From assembly GCA_017390645.1 (NCBI GenBank), contig JAFPAZ010000259.1, positions 1 to 8,207 of the forward strand: a stretch of DNA of 8,207 nucleotides, written 5' to 3'. Below the pieces are notes generated by a model that did no database searches, had not been told where the DNA came from, and was given only the letters and a program-made list of their open reading frames with translations. Each line of letters starts with the position of its first letter. Position 1 is the first letter of the stretch. Of the stretch, positions 6,684-8,207 are shown in pieces. Source of the DNA: Lachnospiraceae bacterium (lineage in GTDB: Bacteria; Bacillota_A; Clostridia; Lachnospirales; Lachnospiraceae). Both the position numbers and the translations under genes were made by a program.

Positions 6684-6839
6684 TGGCGTTTATGGTATAC
6701 TTATATCGTAGGTAATGAAAGTTTAAAATGGAAAAAGATAGTTCTTAAATAAGAGTAACCTTTGTGATAGCTTTGGATGAAGAAAATACAATAAAAAATG
6801 TGCAGAAAAGGGAAGCATGTAGTTGTTAAGTGTTAAATT
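6684..6839 (+). pseudogene. Relic of a second (paralogous) FtsX-type permease, second extracytoplasmic domain
   Basis: Homology to the intact permease starts inside its 3' end: AGCATA at 6660 corresponds to 5745, and it runs to the shared CTTTGGATGAAGAA ending at 6784 (5867 in the intact copy). The two segments are 125 and 123 nt long. Read with frame changes, the relic gives SISGMKE, VAFMVYLY, NESLKWKK...K and IRVTFVIALDEE. The intact copy has SIEGVSN, VVFCYLY, NENLKKK...K and IRTFTVVSLDEE. At least two frameshifts are needed. The reading continues without recognisable homology to a TAA at 6837. It is best explained as the remains of a tandem paralogue whose front, and the surviving gene's tail, were deleted. 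Confidence 0.7.
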
Positions 6840-6851
6840 CCATGATAAACT

Positions 6852-6916
6852 AAAAGAGCAGTTTTTGTATATGTTGGTTGATGAATAATACAATATAGTC
6901 AAAAACTGCTATTTTT
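6852..6916 (+). terminator. Intrinsic terminator after the permease relic
   Basis: AGCAGTTTTTG (6857-6867) pairs perfectly with CAAAAACTGCT (6900-6910). AAAA/TTTT pairing extends it outward past one mismatch, and TATAT/ATATA extends it inside the long loop. ATTTTT follows. It probably ended the original transporter operon, and it could also act on the other strand. Confidence 0.75.
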
Positions 6917-6980
6917 AAAGTAAAAATACGTAAAATATTAAATTTTTAAGAATAGAAAGATATAAAACAGAGGTGTTTTT

Positions 6981-7115
6981 ATGTGTGATACTAAGAAATA
7001 TAATAAGATTTACGAAGATATTAAAAAACTCCAGCCGGAAGATACTTTGCAGCTAATTTTAGAGGCTGAAACAGAGGAAGAAAAGGATTTTTACGAGTTA
7101 GTGGGTAGTTACTGA
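6981..7115 (+). CDS. Short 44-aa ORF, probably a truncated gene
   Basis: ATG at 6981 is preceded by AGAGGTG (6969-6975), so translation is likely. The peptide runs from MCDTKKYNKIYEDIKKL through PEDTLQLILEAETEEEKDFYELV to GSY. It is acidic and helical, with no membrane segment. It resembles the N-terminal part of small Lachnospiraceae hypothetical proteins that normally continue past the FYELVG segment; that comparison is from memory. The stop falls at the point where the DNA changes to the frame of an unrelated peptidase-like relic, which suggests a fusion scar rather than a natural end. No function is proposed. Confidence 0.5.
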   Translation: MCDTKKYNKIYEDIKKLQPEDTLQLILEAETEEEKDFYELVGSY

Positions 7116-7531
7116 TGGTTTAAATAATAAGGTAATCGATTGCTTTGGACATGATGTGGATATTGATATTGTCTTGTATGTAGGACTTTGTTTGGCAATT
7201 GTTCACAGAAGGCATTGCAATGTATTTTGAACAGATTTTAGTCAATGATTTTAATTATTATCACCAAGATAAGAATGTGTGGTTGGAATGGTGCGATAAT
7301 CATTTCAGCGAAATATTAGCAGATTTCCGTAATGATTTAGAGGCAATGACAAAATGCAATCAAAGGTATTTTGGAGACTGGGTAAGTTATAGTGGTAAAG
7401 GTGTTCTTACGAAGGCACCAATATATGCTGTAGAAAGAATAAAAGCAATCCAGAAGGTGGGTTTTATTAAGTCAGAACATTTGTTGATTGGTAAAACAGG
7501 TTATGCCTATGATGGATATTGGACATTTTGA
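7102..7531 (+). pseudogene. Internally deleted relic of a metallopeptidase-like protein
   Basis: Two pieces lie in different frames. The first, 7102 to about 7190, reads TDGLNNKVIDCFGHDVDIDIVLYVGLC. The second, from about 7184 to 7531, reads FVWQLFTEGIAMYFEQ, then NDFNYYHQDKNVWLEWCDNHF and NQRYFGDWVSYSG. The LFTEGIAMYFEQ motif followed by YFGDWVSY is typical of putative Zn-dependent peptidases of the gluzincin type, in which an HExxH helix should lie between the two pieces. No HExxH is present, so a deletion near 7186 removed the active site. The last part (KAPIYAVERIKAIQKVGFIKS to AYDGYWTF) does not look like the normal continuation and may come from another gene. A TTG at 7199 opens a 110-codon frame, but it has no ribosome binding site. 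Confidence 0.6.
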
Positions 7532-7641
7532 TGATAATGAGAAGTGCGAGGTGTGCAGAGGAAAGTGTGTACATAGTAATGCCGGAGAATAAAGAAGTGG
7601 TGGAAGAGCTGGTGAATATAAGAAGGAGAAGAGCAAGGTAG
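7513..7641 (+). pseudogene. Relic of a small protein C-terminus (Cys-rich piece plus basic tail)
   Basis: Overlapping frames together look like the end of one gene. One frame reads DDNEKCEVCRGKCVHSNAGE, with a CxxC-GKC pattern reminiscent of a metal knuckle. The other (open 7513-7641) reads VYIVMPENKEVVEELVNIRRRRAR and stops at TAG 7639-7641. No ribosome binding site or convincing start is visible. The stop lies in the loop of the terminator at 7632-7657, as expected for a true gene end. The parent family is not identified. Confidence 0.4.
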
Positions 7642-7657
7642 AGATGCCTTGCTTTTT
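7632..7657 (+). terminator. Compact intrinsic terminator with GNRA loop
   Basis: AGCAAGGTA (7632-7640) pairs with TGCCTTGCT (7645-7653) around a GAGA tetraloop and is followed by TTTTTCT. A TAG stop codon (7639-7641) falls at the loop. Confidence 0.85.
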
Positions 7658-7689
7658 CTGTGAGTGAAAAAGCTGAAAAATGTGAAATA

Positions 7690-7976
7690 GGAACCAAAGG
7701 TGCGAAGGTGAAGCTGAATAAAAAAATCCAGAATTGCAATATCATACTGCATGGAGTAATGAGTGCATTGAATTTTGGTTTTTGCTTCATTTTGCATATT
7801 ACACTGCCAACAATCATCGAGCAGACTACATTGCATTCTTGAATGACAAGTTTAAGGAACTTGGAATTGGAAAGTATCAGAAAAATATGAAGGATATCTT
7901 TGGAATTCTGTTGTACTAAATCGAGGCATTACGTAAGTTGTGTGAAGCGATACTTTTTTCGGGCATTTATAATTAA
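7690..7976 (+). pseudogene. Frame-shifted relic resembling RloB (abortive-infection-associated family)
   Basis: After an opening frame with KLNKKIQNCNI (about 7713-7747) the reading shifts to another frame at about 7748. It gives AWSNECIEFWFLLHFAYYTANN, then HRADYIAFLNDKFKELGIGKYQKNMKDIFGILLY, written here as two consecutive stretches. The SNxxxEFWFLLHF motif and the later GKYQKN segment are characteristic of RloB-like proteins. A TAA at 7917-7919 interrupts the frame, but the same frame continues with IEALRKLCEAIL to a TAA at 7974, resembling the family's C-terminal helix. At least one frameshift and one nonsense change are therefore present, and the N-terminal half is missing. RloB genes often accompany RloA-type ATPases in phage-resistance loci; no such partner is here. 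Confidence 0.6.
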
Positions 7977-7991
7977 AGGATTACGATTTCT

Positions 7992-8026
7992 CTCGGTTAT
8001 TGGCGCAGTAATAGCGGAGTTTTTTT
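7992..8026 (+). terminator. Intrinsic terminator after the RloB-like relic
   Basis: CTC-G-GTTATT (7992-8001) pairs with AATAGC-G-GAG (8010-8019), with one G/G mismatch and one G-U pair, around an 8-nt loop. Seven T residues follow (8020-8026). Confidence 0.7.
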
Positions 8027-8061
8027 AGAAAACATATAGCTATAAGAAGGAGAATATATTT

Positions 8062-8133
8062 ATGAGCGAACAAAGTTACCCTTTTTTTATAACAATAGGC
8101 AATTGCGAAACTACCAAAACTTATATTAAGTGA
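8062..8133 (+). CDS. Tiny 23-aa ORF, doubtful
   Basis: ATG at 8062 is preceded by AAGGAG (8047-8052), a good ribosome binding site at a 9-bp distance. The product (MSEQSYPFFITIG...) ends at TGA 8131-8133. It may be the surviving start of a truncated gene. No family is recognised. Confidence 0.25.
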   Translation: MSEQSYPFFITIGNCETTKTYIK

Positions 8134-8207
8134 TTCAAAAGAAACAAATACATAAGCAGGCGCTTGTTCGGCCGTCGGTACTTAATGAGCGACTTGTCGC
8201 GAATTTA
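8134..8207. other. GC-richer window end with a small perfect hairpin
   Basis: From about 8155 the base composition rises sharply above its surroundings. GCGAC-TT-GTCGC (8189-8200) is a perfect inverted repeat. No ORF or U-tract accompanies it within the window. It may be the edge of another element that continues beyond 8207. Confidence 0.25.

Noticed and set aside
7467..7836. Two overlapping open frames on the - strand (116 and 109 codons)
   Set aside because: They run antisense to the peptidase-like and RloB-like relics, lack ribosome binding sites, and their translations look like low-complexity shadows.
7660..7842. 60-codon + strand frame starting with GTG right after a terminator
   Set aside because: There is no ribosome binding site; its middle part is the out-of-frame continuation of the RloB-like relic.
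1..8207. CRISPR array, tRNA, rRNA or intact insertion sequence
   Set aside because: No regularly spaced repeats, tRNA-like cloverleaf, rRNA segment or transposase-like protein was seen on either strand.

Overview
The window looks like chromosomal DNA of a low-GC Gram-positive anaerobe, most likely a gut clostridium of the Lachnospiraceae type. The reasons are AT-rich DNA, strong GGAGG-type ribosome binding sites, many intrinsic terminators with U-tracts, and the mix of protein families. All genes that can be supported are on the + strand. No rRNA, tRNA, CRISPR array or intact insertion sequence is visible.

Layout. (1) 1-633 is the 3' end of a sensor histidine kinase, cut by the window edge just after its phosphorylated histidine. 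(2) 634-967 is a long leader with a plausible sigma-A promoter, small hairpins and a 34-bp tandem repeat. It precedes a 565-aa AAA-ATPase/PD-(D/E)XK nuclease-like protein (968-2665) that has its own terminator. (3) 2912-3460 encodes an unrecognised 182-aa, largely helical protein, followed by a 72-nt near-perfect inverted repeat. (4) 3602-4168 is a compact unit: strong promoter, immediate terminator-like hairpin, unrecognised 129-aa ORF, and a second terminator whose loop contains the ORF's stop codon. (5) 4173-6683 is a two-FtsX-domain ABC transporter permease. Upstream of it are two dyads resembling BceR-type response-regulator boxes and an extended -10 promoter. No ATPase subunit gene is in the window. 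(6) 6660-8207 is a gene graveyard: a relic of a second permease, a truncated 44-aa ORF, an internally deleted relic of an apparent metallopeptidase-like family, a Cys-containing C-terminal relic, and a frame-shifted relic resembling RloB. It is punctuated by three terminators.

How it fits together. The histidine kinase and the permease with its regulator-like boxes suggest a two-component/ABC transporter module of the cell-envelope or antimicrobial-peptide sensing type, now interrupted by unrelated single-gene cargo. The permease's last residues, and the DNA after its stop, align with an internal part of the same protein. This implies that a tandem permease paralogue was lost by deletion, removing the normal C-terminal tail of the surviving one. 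The right third looks like an accessory region that has repeatedly gained genes and lost them. The most informative signals are the permease scar, the promoter-plus-terminator mini-transcript at 3602-3709, and the BceR-like boxes. I see no complete new multi-gene system.
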